From an uncultured Muribaculaceae bacterium (GTDB lineage: Bacteria; Bacteroidota; Bacteroidia; Bacteroidales; Muribaculaceae), in assembly GCA_910586975.1 (NCBI GenBank), contig CAJUKX010000006.1, positions 1-64,000 of the forward strand: a stretch of 64,000 bases of DNA, written 5' to 3'. Numbering within the stretch: position 1 is the first letter of the stretch; each line of letters begins with the position of its first letter. The position numbers and the translations under genes were made by a program. Shown piece by piece: positions 17,464-27,416 of this stretch. Below the pieces are notes generated by a model, which was not told where the DNA came from, searched no databases, and saw only the letters and a program-made list of their open reading frames with translations.

Positions 17464-18807
17464 ATGGAATTGTCATCGCTTACTGCCATATCGCCGGTCG
17501 ATGGGCGCTACCGTTCGAAGTGTGAACGTCTTGACGAGTATTTTTCGGAATTCGGTCTTATCCGTTACCGTGTGAAAGTTGAAGTTGAATACTTTATAGC
17601 CCTTGCCGAGCTTCCTCTGCCTCAGCTTGAGGGTATAGAGCCTGCAACCCTTGAAAGCCTGCGCGATATCTATCGCAATTTCTCGCTTGAAGATGCCAAG
17701 GCTATCAAGACTATCGAGCAGACTACCAACCATGATGTGAAGGCTGTTGAATACTTCCTTAAGGAGCAGTTCGACGCCCGCGGCCTTGAAAAGTACAAGG
17801 AATTCATCCACTTTGGCCTTACCTCGCAGGATATCAACAATACCGCTGTTCCGATGAGCGTGCTCGGAGCACTTGAGGATGTGTACATGCCTGCCCTGCA
17901 GGAGCTTTGCACCAAGCTCGAAAACCTGGCCGAAGAGTGGAGCGACGTAGCCCTGCTGGCCCATACACACGGACAGCCCGCATCGCCCACACGTCTGGGC
18001 AAGGAGATTGAGGTTTACCTCTACCGTATCTCGGAGCAGTGCGACCTGCTTTCAAAGACTCCGTTCAGCGGCAAGTTTGGCGGTGCCACCGGCAATTTCA
18101 ACGCTCATCATGTGGCATATCCCGATATAGACTGGGAAGAATTTGCTGCACGTTTCCTGGCTGAGAAACTCGACATAAGCCGCGAGACCTACACCACCCA
18201 GATTTCAAACTACGATAATCTGGCCGCCGTGTTTGACGCTCTGCGCCGCATCAACACCATCATCCTCGACCTCGACCGCGATATGTGGATGTATATATCC
18301 ATGAACTATTTCAAGCAGCAGATCAAGGCCGGCGAGGTGGGTTCATCGGCAATGCCCCACAAGGTGAACCCCATCGACTTCGAAAATTCGGAAGGCAACC
18401 TTGGAATAGCAAACGCCGTACTGGCGCATCTGGCTATGAAGCTGCCCGTATCAAGACTTCAGCGCGACCTCACCGACTCTACCGTTCTGCGCAACGTAGG
18501 TGTGCCCTTGGCTCACACACTCATCGCCATAGCATCTACCATCAAGGGTCTTAACAAGCTGCTGCTCAACAAGGCTGCGATTGATGCCGACCTCGAAGCC
18601 AACTGGGCTGTGGTAGCTGAAGGCATTCAGACCATACTGCGCCGCGAAGGCTATCCCAAACCCTACGAAACCCTGAAGCAGCTCACCCGCACCAACGCCG
18701 CCATCACCAAGGAGAGCATCAGCGAGTTTATCGACACTCTCGAAGTCTCAGACGCCGTACGTGCCGAGCTCCACGCCCTCAGCCCCGCCACCTATACCGG
18801 TGTGTGA
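17464..18807 (+). CDS. purB: Adenylosuccinate lyase
   Basis: A 447-residue cytosolic enzyme of purine synthesis. It splits SAICAR to AICAR and adenylosuccinate to AMP, releasing fumarate. The start MELSSLTAISPVDGRYRSK is typical. The signature GSSAMPHKVNPIDFEN, with the flexible catalytic Ser loop, is present, as are HFGLTSQDINNTA and THGQPASPTRLGKE with the catalytic His. It appears monocistronic, followed by a terminator. Confidence 0.96.
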   Translation: MELSSLTAISPVDGRYRSKCERLDEYFSEFGLIRYRVKVEVEYFIALAELPLPQLEGIEPATLESLRDIYRNFSLEDAKAIKTIEQTTNHDVKAVEYFLKEQFDARGLEKYKEFIHFGLTSQDINNTAVPMSVLGALEDVYMPALQELCTKLENLAEEWSDVALLAHTHGQPASPTRLGKEIEVYLYRISEQCDLLSKTPFSGKFGGATGNFNAHHVAYPDIDWEEFAARFLAEKLDISRETYTTQISNYDNLAAVFDALRRINTIILDLDRDMWMYISMNYFKQQIKAGEVGSSAMPHKVNPIDFENSEGNLGIANAVLAHLAMKLPVSRLQRDLTDSTVLRNVGVPLAHTLIAIASTIKGLNKLLLNKAAIDADLEANWAVVAEGIQTILRREGYPKPYETLKQLTRTNAAITKESISEFIDTLEVSDAVRAELHALSPATYTGV

Positions 18808-18832
18808 TAAGCAGCTGTAGAAAAAACATGAT

Positions 18833-18871
18833 GCGCCGCGGGGGTCTCAATGCCTGCGGCGCTGTCTTTTT
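18833..18871 (+). terminator. purB terminator
   Basis: GCGCCGC...GCGGCGC stem (18833-18839 and 18856-18862) followed by TGTCTTTTTA, 25 bases after the purB stop. Confidence 0.7.
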
Positions 18872-18948
18872 ATGTCCGGAAAAAGTGGCAAAATCTGCGG
18901 GCAAGATTTTTTTTCATAAAAGTATGGAAAAATAATTAAAGTATTTTG

Positions 18949-18956
18949 TAACTTTG
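18949..18956 (+). promoter_or_regulatory. -7 element before the metG leader
   Basis: TAACTTTG, 202 bases before the metG ATG, giving an unusually long leader. No clear TTG upstream. Confidence 0.5.
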
Positions 18957-18962
18957 TATTTT

Positions 18963-19130
18963 CAAAGTAATAGCCTGGCTCACAATGATTGTGGGTAGCG
19001 TATTTTGGAGCGGATTTCCAAGCGGAGCAAGGAGCTTGCGCCGAGAACTGTCTGATGGCAGGATGGTGATAAGGTGCATGACTCATGTAAGCTGATGATG
19101 CGCCCCCGGATACGAAAAGGTGATTATTAT
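18963..19130 (+). ncRNA. Candidate structured leader or small RNA upstream of metG
   Basis: About 170 bases between a good -7 element and metG contain no reading frame but several stable stems in a row. They are CACAA/TTGTG; CGG-A-GCAAG-GAG-CTTGC-G-CCG (about 19023-19043); CTGTC/GGCAG with loop TGAT; and GGTGCAT/ATGCGCC (about 19073-19103). GC content is higher than in ordinary spacers here. I could not match it to SAM, T-box, SRP, RNase P or tmRNA cores. It is either a metG-regulating leader or a separate small RNA with metG downstream. Confidence 0.35.
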
Positions 19131-19158
19131 GTATTGAAATTCAATAATTTAGTATTCT

Positions 19159-21207
19159 ATGAGCAAGCAATATAAACGTACCCTTATAACCACCGCGCTG
19201 CCCTACGCAAACGGCCCGGTGCACATCGGCCACCTTGCCGGTGTATATGTCCCTGCTGATATCTATGCACGCTATCTGCGTCTTAACGGCCGCGAAGTGG
19301 CCATGATAGGCGGATCAGACGAGCACGGTGTGCCCATCACCATCAAGGCCAAGAAAGAAGGCGTGACCCCGCAGGATATAGTTGATCGCTATCACAAGAT
19401 AATAAAGGATTCGTTTGAAGAGCTCGGCATATCATTCGATGTGTACTCGCGCACCACATCCGACATACACAGCGCCACCGCATCAGAGTTTTTCCGTCGC
19501 CTGTACGATAACGACCGCTTTGTGGAGAAGACCTCGATGCAGCTTTACGACGAAAAGGCCGGACAATTCCTTGCCGACCGCTACGTCACCGGCGAGTGCC
19601 CCCACTGCCACGCACAGGGCGCATACGGCGACCAGTGCGAGAAGTGCGGCACCTCGCTCAACGCCACCGACCTTATCAATCCGCGCAGCGCCATAACAGG
19701 CAATGTTCCCGTGATGCGCGAGACCAAGCACTGGTATCTGCCCCTTGACCGCTGGGAGGACGACCTGCGCCAATGGATTCTCGAAGGCCACAAGGAATGG
19801 AAAACCAATGTCTATGGACAGTGCAAGTCGTGGCTCGACCTGGGCTTGCAGCCCCGTGCGGTGAGCCGCGACCTCGACTGGGGTGTGCCCGTGCCCGTTG
19901 AGGGTGCCGACGGCAAGGTGCTGTACGTGTGGTTTGACGCGCCCATCGGCTATATATCCAACACCAAGGAAATCTATCCCGAAACTTGGGAAACATGGTG
20001 GAAAGACCCCGAAACCCGCATCATCAACTTCATAGGCAAAGACAATATCGTGTTCCACTGCATAGTGTTCCCGGCCATGCTCATGGCATACGGCGACGGA
20101 TACCAGCTGCCCGACAATGTGCCCGCCAATGAATTCCTCAATCTCGAGGGCGACAAGATCTCTACCTCGCGCAACTGGGCTGTGTGGCTCCACGAATACC
20201 TGCGCGACTTCCCCGGAAAGCAGGACGTGCTGCGCTACGTGCTTACCGCCAACGCCCCCGAAACCAAAGACAACGACTTCACATGGCGCGACTTCCAGAC
20301 CCGCAACAACAGCGAGCTGGTGGCCATACTCGGCAACTTCGTAAACCGCGTCATAGTCCTCACCCATAAATACTTCGACGGCATAGTGCCCGCCGCCGGC
20401 GAGCTTGCCGAGGCCGACACCGCCGCATTTGCCGAAGTGAAGGCCGCAGCCGCAGCTTGCACCGAGGCTCTTGAGACATTCCACTTCCGCGAAGCCCTCA
20501 AGCAGGCTATGGAGATAGCACGCATCGGCAACCGCTACCTGCAGGAAACCGAACCCTGGAAACTTGCCAAGACCGATATGGCTCGCGTGGCCACCATACT
20601 CAACGTGGCTATGCAGATATGCGGCTCGCTGGCCGTGGCATGCGAACCCTTCATGCCCTTCATGGCCAAGCGTCTGGCCGACGATCTGCGCCTGAGCAAC
20701 CTGAACTGGGGCCTCATTGGCAACGCCGATATAGTGGCCGCCGGCACCGCGATAGCTCCGGCATCGCTGCTGTTCGAGAAAATCGAAGACGACGCCATCA
20801 AGGCCCAGACCGACCGCCTCGACCGCATCAAGGAAGAGAACAAGGTGAACAGCTGGAAGCCCGCCGAGCAGCAGCCCGATGTAGACTTCGACACCTTCTG
20901 CCGCTCGGATATCCGCGTGGCCACAGTCACAGCATGTGTCAAGGTGCCCAAAGCTGACAAACTGCTTCAGTTTACCCTCGACGACGGCACCGGCGAGCCC
21001 CGTACAATAGTCAGCGGCATAGCCGCCCACTATCCCGAGCCCGAAAAGCTCGTTGGCACTCAGGTGGTGTTTATCGCCAACCTGCCGCCGCGCAAACTCC
21101 GCGGCATCACCTCGCAGGGCATGATACTCTCGGCCGAAAACAACGACGGCTCGCTTGTGCTCATGGCACCGTCGGCACCCGTGGCACCGGGCGCACAGGT
21201 CAAGTAA
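19159..21207 (+). CDS. metG: Methionyl-tRNA synthetase
   Basis: A 682-residue class I synthetase that charges tRNA-Met. Motif HIGH is exact (residues 22-25) and the KMSKS loop is KISTS (333-337). A zinc knuckle [18 protein letters not shown] lies near residues 146-163. The C-terminus holds a dimerising tRNA-binding OB domain ([22 protein letters not shown]...). Length and domain order are those of the long E. coli-like form. It is preceded by a 200-base structured leader and followed 57 bp later by ansA. Confidence 0.96.
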   Translation: MSKQYKRTLITTALPYANGPVHIGHLAGVYVPADIYARYLRLNGREVAMIGGSDEHGVPITIKAKKEGVTPQDIVDRYHKIIKDSFEELGISFDVYSRTTSDIHSATASEFFRRLYDNDRFVEKTSMQLYDEKAGQFLADRYVTGECPHCHAQGAYGDQCEKCGTSLNATDLINPRSAITGNVPVMRETKHWYLPLDRWEDDLRQWILEGHKEWKTNVYGQCKSWLDLGLQPRAVSRDLDWGVPVPVEGADGKVLYVWFDAPIGYISNTKEIYPETWETWWKDPETRIINFIGKDNIVFHCIVFPAMLMAYGDGYQLPDNVPANEFLNLEGDKISTSRNWAVWLHEYLRDFPGKQDVLRYVLTANAPETKDNDFTWRDFQTRNNSELVAILGNFVNRVIVLTHKYFDGIVPAAGELAEADTAAFAEVKAAAAACTEALETFHFREALKQAMEIARIGNRYLQETEPWKLAKTDMARVATILNVAMQICGSLAVACEPFMPFMAKRLADDLRLSNLNWGLIGNADIVAAGTAIAPASLLFEKIEDDAIKAQTDRLDRIKEENKVNSWKPAEQQPDVDFDTFCRSDIRVATVTACVKVPKADKLLQFTLDDGTGEPRTIVSGIAAHYPEPEKLVGTQVVFIANLPPRKLRGITSQGMILSAENNDGSLVLMAPSAPVAPGAQVK

Positions 21208-21264
21208 GCATACCCTACGGCAACCTCTCACAGGCCAATTTTTTATCATATTATACCTAACGCA

Positions 21265-22299
21265 ATGAAACCCCGTATATTGATCATCTATACCGGCGGT
21301 ACAATCGGAATGATTGAAGACCCGGACAGCAGGACTCTGAGGCCCTTCGACTTCTCTCACCTTATGGAAAATGTCCCCAAGGTGAAAATGCTTAACTATG
21401 AAATTGACAACATACAGTTTGAGCAGCCAATTGATTCGAGCGACATGAACCCGCAACTATGGGAGTTGCTCGCCCGAAGTATTGCGGATAATTATGATAA
21501 GTACGATGGGTTTGTGGTGCTTCACGGCACCGACACCATGGCCTATACCGCATCGGCGCTGTCGTTTATGCTGCAAGGGCTTACCAAGCCGGTGATCATC
21601 ACCGGCTCGCAGCTGCCCATAGGCGAGGTGCGTACAGATGGTGAGGAAAACCTCATCACCGCCCTGCAGATAGCTGCAGCCAAGGCCGACGACGGGCTGC
21701 CAATGGTGCAGGAAGTCGCTATTCTCTTTGAGAACTATCTGTGGCGCGGAGTGCGCTCCACCAAGCGTTCGGCCGACCACTTCAACGCCTTCCGTTCGAG
21801 CAACTATCCCAAGTTGGCCAAGATAGGTCTGGGCATAGCCTTTGACATAGATGCACTTGACCGTCGCAAGACCAAGAAGTTCAAGTTCTATCCCGAACTT
21901 GATCCGTCGGTGATGTGTATCGACCTCTTCCCGGGTCTTACCGAGTCGACCCTGCGCCATCTGCTCAATACTCCCGGCATCAAGGGAGTGGTGCTCCGCA
22001 CCTACGGCGCCGGCAACGGCCCCACTGCCAAGTGGTTTATAGATGCAATAAGCGACGCATGCCGCCGCGGGCTTATAATCGTAAATGTGACACAGTGCCT
22101 CAACGGCTCGGTAAACACCAAGCGCTATCTGGCCGGCGACCTGCTCTCGGGCACAGGCATTGTATCGGGCAACGACATTACCTTTGAGGCAGCCATCACA
22201 AAGATGATGCACCTCTTCGGCCGCAAACTTACACGCTCGGAGGTGATAAAGAAACTCGAAAAGCCGCTTGTGGGCGAAATGACCATCACGCACTCCTGA
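21265..22299 (+). CDS. ansA: Type I L-asparaginase
   Basis: A 344-residue asparaginase without signal peptide, so cytosolic, hydrolysing asparagine to aspartate and ammonia. The first catalytic Thr is in YTGGTIGM (about residue 12-19). The second site, LHGTDTMAYTAS, has the Thr-Asp-Thr motif; the downstream Lys is less certain by eye. It may be co-transcribed with metG (57-bp gap, no terminator seen) and with the small secreted protein 23 bp downstream. Confidence 0.92.
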   Translation: MKPRILIIYTGGTIGMIEDPDSRTLRPFDFSHLMENVPKVKMLNYEIDNIQFEQPIDSSDMNPQLWELLARSIADNYDKYDGFVVLHGTDTMAYTASALSFMLQGLTKPVIITGSQLPIGEVRTDGEENLITALQIAAAKADDGLPMVQEVAILFENYLWRGVRSTKRSADHFNAFRSSNYPKLAKIGLGIAFDIDALDRRKTKKFKFYPELDPSVMCIDLFPGLTESTLRHLLNTPGIKGVVLRTYGAGNGPTAKWFIDAISDACRRGLIIVNVTQCLNGSVNTKRYLAGDLLSGTGIVSGNDITFEAAITKMMHLFGRKLTRSEVIKKLEKPLVGEMTITHS

Positions 22300-22322
22300 A
22301 TCAAAACACAATCTGCAACATA

Positions 22323-22661
22323 ATGACTTTCAACTCCCGACGATACATATACGGCTTGGCCGCAGCCTTTATAATGGCTGCGGCGGCAGCCGTGGCCATG
22401 CCGCCGGCTCAGCAGGCACCGCAGCGTTGGGAGCAGATTGAAAGTGTCGAGGCCGAGATGACCGATGATGTAGCCGTGACCGTGCGCGATAACACTGTTT
22501 TTGTCACCGTAGGCCGACCCACCACCGTTAAGTTATTCACAATCCTGGGTCAGCCCATATCGCAGGCCACGCTGCAGCCCGGCACATCGCGTTTCCGCGT
22601 GGGGGCGCGAGGCATATACATACTCAAAATTGGTTCAATCACACGCCGTATAACTATTTAA
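22323..22661 (+). CDS. Small secreted protein that is mostly a type IX secretion-like tail
   Basis: A 112-residue protein. The signal peptide is LAAAFIMAAAAAVA, then comes a short acidic linker. Residues about 60-112 (VKLFTILGQPISQATL...GIYILKIG...RRITI) read like the Ig-like sorting tail of type IX secretion cargo. No cargo domain precedes it. In cargo proteins this tail is removed at the outer membrane; as a stand-alone protein its role is unknown. It follows ansA by 23 bp and precedes dut by 49 bp. Confidence 0.6.
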   Translation: MTFNSRRYIYGLAAAFIMAAAAAVAMPPAQQAPQRWEQIESVEAEMTDDVAVTVRDNTVFVTVGRPTTVKLFTILGQPISQATLQPGTSRFRVGARGIYILKIGSITRRITI

Positions 22662-22710
22662 GTAAGGAGTTTGTTATACAAACATACCCTTCTTAAAACA
22701 CACCTAAAAA

Positions 22711-23154
22711 ATGCACAGCGTAAAAATAAAAATCATAAATGACTCAGGCTACGACCTGCCCGCCTACGAGACTCCCTCGGCAGCCGGAATGGATGTGAGA
22801 GCCGCCATCAAAGAACCCATAGTGCTTCAGTCGCTGGAGCGTGTGCTCATACCCACCGGTCTGCGTGTACAGCTGCCACAGGGCTACGAGATGCAGATAC
22901 GTCCGCGCAGCGGTCTGGCCTTGCGCAACGGTATCTCGCTGGTCAATACTCCGGGCACTGTGGATGCAGACTACCGCGGCGAAATCAAGGTGATACTCAT
23001 CAACCTGTCCAAAGAGCCTTTTGTAATCAATCCCGGCGAGCGTATCTGCCAGATGGTGATCACCACTTATACAAAAGTTGAATGGGAAGCAGTCACCGAA
23101 ATTGACCATACAAAGCGCGGCGACGGAGCCTTCGGTCATACCGGCACAAACTAA
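22711..23154 (+). CDS. dut: dUTP diphosphatase
   Basis: A 147-residue trimeric dUTPase that hydrolyses dUTP to dUMP and keeps uracil out of DNA. Motifs are visible in order: AGMDVRA, RPRSGLAL, GTVDADYRGEI with the catalytic Asp, RICQMVI, and the C-terminal RGDGAFGHTG lid. The lid has Ala-Phe where GGFGSTG is usual. It heads the conserved dut-TPR-DUF4292-EnvC gene string seen in Bacteroidales (recall). Confidence 0.95.
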   Translation: MHSVKIKIINDSGYDLPAYETPSAAGMDVRAAIKEPIVLQSLERVLIPTGLRVQLPQGYEMQIRPRSGLALRNGISLVNTPGTVDADYRGEIKVILINLSKEPFVINPGERICQMVITTYTKVEWEAVTEIDHTKRGDGAFGHTGTN

Positions 23155-23160
23155 ATACGC

Positions 23161-23220
23161 TAAGAGTGTGTTTTGAATTTAATACACACTTTTGGAGCTT
23201 GTTCCAATAACAGACTCTTA
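23161..23220 (+). repeat. Hairpin between dut and the TPR gene
   Basis: TAAGAGTGTGTT (23161-23172) pairs with AACAGACTCTTA (23209-23220), 11 of 12 bases. An inner AGTGTGT/ACACACT option competes. Its left arm resembles the end of the fold-back element before mscL. Confidence 0.45.
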
Positions 23221-23248
23221 TTGTGCCCGTAATACGAAGCTATTTATA

Positions 23249-25123
23249 ATGAGAAATTTTACATTCAGATATCTGCCGGTTTTAGTCCTGATAGCCATAG
23301 GCATATTCGGGGCCAATATCGGTGCGCGCACTCCACGCAAGACTATACCCGACAGCGACCGGCTAAAGGCTGAGTACCTGTTTATGGAGGCCAACTCACG
23401 ACTGCAGAACAATGAATTGGGTACGGCATACTACATGATGCGCCGTGCCGCCGAACTCGATTCCACCGACCCTGAGATAGCCGGAGCGCTGGCCGAAATC
23501 ACCATATTTGCCGGGCTGTCAGACTCAGCAGGCTTCGAAAAGGCCTACAATGACCTGCGACGCCGTTTTCTGGCCAATCCAAAGGATTTTCAGAACGGAT
23601 TGCGCTTTGTGAGCGTGGCCACGCAGTTGCGCCGCGAGACAGATATACGCGACACATACAAAATGCTATCTGAGGCATATCCCAACCGCTCGGAGTATGC
23701 CGTGCAGTATGCCGTGGCACGTGCGTTTGACTACAACCGCGGCGATACGGCAGCCGCTGCCGAGGCCATCTCTATCCTCGACAAACTCGAATCGGCCATA
23801 GGACTCGAACCGAATATAATTCTCAACAAGCTGCAGGTATACATGATCACGGGCGATACAGCCGCAATGGTTAATGAGGTACAGCGGTTTGCAGCCACAG
23901 CTCCCGACGATGCAGAAATAAACTACTTCACCGGTCAGCTTTTCAATACCATCTCAATGCCCGATTCGGCCATCTGCTACTACAATCGTTCGTGTGAGCT
24001 CGACTCTACCCTTGGTGCGTCGTATCTTGCCCGAGCCGAGTATTATCTGGCCAAGGGCGACTCGGTGCGCTATGGCAACGAGGTGGTGAAGGTACTCGAA
24101 AGCTCTTCGATTGATTTCCAGCCCAAGCTCGACATCCTCACCAACTACACGCGCAACATGTATCAGAATCCCGAGAGCCGCGAACGTGTGAACAGCGTGT
24201 TTGAGCGCATGGTCGACATACATTCATCAGAGCCGCAGCTGCGATATCTCTATGCCGCATATCTGGCAGCAATCGACTCTACGGCACGTGCGGCCGAGCA
24301 ATTTGGCTATGCCATGGACCTCGACCCCAACGATTCAGACTATCCCCGCTTCCGCATACAGACATCCATGCAGGCCGGCGATACGCTGCAGGCCGTAAGT
24401 ACAGCCGCCGAGGCCGCCCGCCGCTTCCATGATGTGTCGTTCTCAATCACAGGCTCATCGCTGCTGATGCTCCAGGACCGCTCGGAAGAGGCCCTGGCCA
24501 TGCTCGACTCCTTTAAGATAAACGGCGACGAACCGTCGGCTGCCATGTCGGTATATTATCAGCAGCGCGGCGACATACTTTACAGGCTCGAGCAGGTAGA
24601 CAGCGCACTTGCATGCTACGAATATTCGCTTAAATTCGACCCCGAAAACGTAGGTTCGCTCAACAATCTGGCCTACTTCCTGTCGGTTGACGGCCGCGAA
24701 CTCGACAAGGCCGAGGCTTATGTGAAGAAGGCCATTGAGAAAGAACCCCTAAATCCCACATATCTCGATACATACGCGTGGGTGTTATACAAGAAAAAAG
24801 ATTATGGCAGCGCACGCCAGCAGATAGACGAGGTGCTGAGACTTTATTCAACGCCCGATACACTCGATACATCGGCTCCGGAGCAAACCGAAGCAGCCGA
24901 TACAACCGGGGTGGGGGCGGAGCATGCCGAGCAGGTGATTGAGAAAGTCGAGGAAATGCTTGATATTGAAACTCCTTCGGCTGAAGTCTACGACCACGCC
25001 GGCGATATATATTTCATGTGCGGCGAGCCTGCAGAAGCCATTAAATTCTGGAAAGAGGCTCTTAAGCTCGAACCCGACAACAAGAAAATCAAACAGAAAA
25101 TCAAAAACAGAAAAATCGAATGA
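23249..25123 (+). CDS. Secreted tetratricopeptide repeat protein
   Basis: A 624-residue exported protein. The signal peptide is LPVLVLIAIGIFGANIGA, and the remainder is helical TPR repeats, with clear units at residues about 35-110 and 455-535 (LEQVDSALACYEYSLKFDPENVGSLNNLAYFL) and a last unit at the C-terminus (PAEAIKFWKEALKLEPDNK). Probably a periplasmic scaffold linked to envelope assembly; no enzyme motif is seen. I start at MRNFTFRYL (23249) because it begins the signal peptide; an in-frame codon exists at 23192. Its stop overlaps the next start (ATGA). Confidence 0.82.
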   Translation: MRNFTFRYLPVLVLIAIGIFGANIGARTPRKTIPDSDRLKAEYLFMEANSRLQNNELGTAYYMMRRAAELDSTDPEIAGALAEITIFAGLSDSAGFEKAYNDLRRRFLANPKDFQNGLRFVSVATQLRRETDIRDTYKMLSEAYPNRSEYAVQYAVARAFDYNRGDTAAAAEAISILDKLESAIGLEPNIILNKLQVYMITGDTAAMVNEVQRFAATAPDDAEINYFTGQLFNTISMPDSAICYYNRSCELDSTLGASYLARAEYYLAKGDSVRYGNEVVKVLESSSIDFQPKLDILTNYTRNMYQNPESRERVNSVFERMVDIHSSEPQLRYLYAAYLAAIDSTARAAEQFGYAMDLDPNDSDYPRFRIQTSMQAGDTLQAVSTAAEAARRFHDVSFSITGSSLLMLQDRSEEALAMLDSFKINGDEPSAAMSVYYQQRGDILYRLEQVDSALACYEYSLKFDPENVGSLNNLAYFLSVDGRELDKAEAYVKKAIEKEPLNPTYLDTYAWVLYKKKDYGSARQQIDEVLRLYSTPDTLDTSAPEQTEAADTTGVGAEHAEQVIEKVEEMLDIETPSAEVYDHAGDIYFMCGEPAEAIKFWKEALKLEPDNKKIKQKIKNRKIE

Positions 25124-25962
25124 AACGTAAACCGATAAATTTCCTCTATTTATTCATCGCATTGGTACTGTGCGGCACGGCAGTGTCATGTTCGACACAG
25201 CGCACCGCCGGTACTGCACAGACAACACCGTCAACCGAAACCCGCGCTCCTCAGATAAGCGAGCTGGCAGGATCGTGCAATGAATGGACCTCATTTTACG
25301 CTCCCTTCTCGTTCCGTCTTTCAAAGCCGGCCAATTTCAGCTTCTCGGGTCGTGCCACCATGGTTTACGGTGAGGCAATCAACCTGTCGATGCGTATTCT
25401 GGGAATGGAAGTAGGAGTGGTTTACATTGACAATGACTCGGCCATCGTGCTTGACAAGTATCATAAATACTACCTGTCGCTGCCGCTGTCGTCGGTTACC
25501 GCCCGTACCTCAATCACTCTCAGCGACATACAGAGCATAATGCTCGGCCAACCCGTATATCCGGGCAAAGGACCGCTGAGCCGTATCAAGAAGCCCGAGG
25601 AACTGTTCTCGCAGTCGCAGAGCGGCAATCGCCTTATCCTCACTCCGCGCAAGAGTCCCAAGGGTGCCACATGGTATCTTACACTCACTCCCGGCCCTCA
25701 ACTTAGCAGCATCACCGTTGAGCCTTCAGGGCTTGCACCCTTCATAGCCACATTTTCCGACATTGTAAGCTCGGTGGCCGGCTCGGTGGCTTCTGACATC
25801 AACGTCACCGGCTCGGTGGGCAAGAAGGAACTCGATGCCGAAATAGAATGGAACATGAACCGTGCCGAGTGGAACGGCCCGCGCACCATAGGCAAGCCTT
25901 CATACAAGGGCTATAAGAAGCTTGATATCAACGAAATGCTTAAGGCACTTAAGAATAAATAA
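25120..25962 (+). CDS. DUF4292 lipoprotein
   Basis: A 280-residue lipoprotein with hydrophobic LYLFIALVLCGTAVSC and lipidated Cys near residue 24. The body is antiparallel beta-strands of the LolB/LolA-like clamp type that DUF4292 is thought to adopt, so binding lipids or lipoproteins in the periplasm is a reasonable guess. It overlaps the TPR stop by 4 bp and the EnvC-like start by one base, so the three are translationally coupled. Confidence 0.8.
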   Translation: MKRKPINFLYLFIALVLCGTAVSCSTQRTAGTAQTTPSTETRAPQISELAGSCNEWTSFYAPFSFRLSKPANFSFSGRATMVYGEAINLSMRILGMEVGVVYIDNDSAIVLDKYHKYYLSLPLSSVTARTSITLSDIQSIMLGQPVYPGKGPLSRIKKPEELFSQSQSGNRLILTPRKSPKGATWYLTLTPGPQLSSITVEPSGLAPFIATFSDIVSSVAGSVASDINVTGSVGKKELDAEIEWNMNRAEWNGPRTIGKPSYKGYKKLDINEMLKALKNK

Positions 25963-27416
25963 TGTTCTTTAACCGTCGAAATCATATTGCTGTCATTATC
26001 ACTGTAGCTGTCGCTCTGCTTATTGCGCCGGCTATAGACGGGCGTCGCCGTACCTCAAAGGAAGTGCGTCGCGACCGCCAAAAGACCGAGCAGCAGATTT
26101 CCAGTACCAAGAATAAGATTTCGGCCAACGACAAGGAGACATCCCGACAGCTCAATCGCCTTAATCTACTGAATGCCAATATAGAATTGCGCGCCGACAC
26201 CATACGCGCCATTCAGCAGCGCATCGACTCGGTTAACGTAAGCATCAATCGCCTGAACGACTCTATTGCTGTGCTGACCGAGCGTTCGCAAAAGCTGAAG
26301 GATACATACGCGCATACCTTGCGCACCGTGCGCGCCCGCAGGCAGAGCATGAACGATATATCATTTATCTTTTCGTCAAAGTCGTTCAGCCAGGCATGGC
26401 GGCGCATGCGCTATCTTGGCGAAATTGCCAAAACCTCAACCCGCCAGGCCCGTCAGGTAAAGATTGCCACCGACAATCTTGCCCTTGCACGCAACAGCCT
26501 CGATTCGCTTAAGGCTGCTCACACACAATCGCTGACCGCGTTGAATACCGCACAGACTTCCATGCAGAAGGAGCGAGCCAAGGCCGATGTACTTGTGGCC
26601 GATCTGCGCAAGGAAAGCAAAAGCCTGCAACGCGAACTGCGCCGCCGCCGCGATCAGGCCGCCGCTCTCGACCGGGAACTCAACCGTGTGATAGATCAGG
26701 AGATACGCGAAGCCGAGGCCCGTCGTATTGCCGAGGAAAAAGCCCGACGCGAGGCTGAGGAAAAGCGCCGTGCCGAGGAAAAACGTCTTGCCGAAGAAAA
26801 AGCACGCAAGGACGCCGAGGCCAAGGCTCAGGCAGCTGCTGCAAAGAAAGATACAAAGAAAAAGCCTGCCGAAAAACCGGTCAAGCCCACCAAACCCGAG
26901 CCTGCCAAGCCGGCTCAGGCACAAGAGACTACGCCCAAGAAGCAAGCACCCAAGGCCACTAATGAATTTGCGGCACGCGCCGCGGCCGACCGCAAGCTCT
27001 CCGGCTCATTCGCTGCCAACAAGGGCAAGCTGCTCTTCCCGGTAGCCGGCCGCTATACCATCACCTCCAACTTCGGCACGTATGACCACCCTGACTTCGC
27101 CAAGGTGAAGATGAATAATCTGGGCATAGATATCGAAGTGCCGCGCGGCACCTCCACCCGTGCGGTGTTTGACGGCGTGGTGTCGTCCATTTTCCGTCTC
27201 GACGGTTATCACAGCGTTGTAATATTGCGCCACGGCGAATACCTCACGGTGTATGCAGGCATTGATGCGCTGGCTGTGAAAAAGGGTCAGAGCGTGAAGG
27301 CCGGGCAGACATTGGGTTCATTGTACAGCGATCCCGACGACGGAGGGCGTACGTCGCTGCATTTTGAAATACGTCACGAGAAACAAAAACTCAATCCCGT
27401 GGAATGGGTAAAATAG
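25962..27416 (+). CDS. EnvC-like murein hydrolase activator (degenerate M23)
   Basis: A 484-residue exported protein. A signal-type segment (IAVIITVAVALLIAPAI) is followed by long coiled coils (about 30-300, including a charged ARREAEEKRRAEEKR stretch), a Lys/Pro linker and a C-terminal LytM/M23 domain (350-484). The metal-binding positions look lost: the first motif reads MNNLGID where HxxxD-type enzymes have His, and TSLHFEIR lacks the first His of HxH. That matches EnvC, which activates amidases rather than cutting peptidoglycan. It overlaps the flippase gene by 13 bp. Confidence 0.85.
   Translation: MFFNRRNHIAVIITVAVALLIAPAIDGRRRTSKEVRRDRQKTEQQISSTKNKISANDKETSRQLNRLNLLNANIELRADTIRAIQQRIDSVNVSINRLNDSIAVLTERSQKLKDTYAHTLRTVRARRQSMNDISFIFSSKSFSQAWRRMRYLGEIAKTSTRQARQVKIATDNLALARNSLDSLKAAHTQSLTALNTAQTSMQKERAKADVLVADLRKESKSLQRELRRRRDQAAALDRELNRVIDQEIREAEARRIAEEKARREAEEKRRAEEKRLAEEKARKDAEAKAQAAAAKKDTKKKPAEKPVKPTKPEPAKPAQAQETTPKKQAPKATNEFAARAAADRKLSGSFAANKGKLLFPVAGRYTITSNFGTYDHPDFAKVKMNNLGIDIEVPRGTSTRAVFDGVVSSIFRLDGYHSVVILRHGEYLTVYAGIDALAVKKGQSVKAGQTLGSLYSDPDDGGRTSLHFEIRHEKQKLNPVEWVK

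Noticed and set aside
18949..19158. SAM riboswitch, T-box, 4.5S RNA or RNase P RNA before metG
   Set aside because: I looked for their core motifs (for example GGAAGGAAGCAGC of SRP RNA) and did not find them; kept only as an unassigned structured region.
19483..21456. A 657-codon minus-strand open frame opposite metG
   Set aside because: It is the complement of a well-supported metG gene, rich in His, Gly and Val as expected from antisense of GC-biased codons, and has no recognisable domain.
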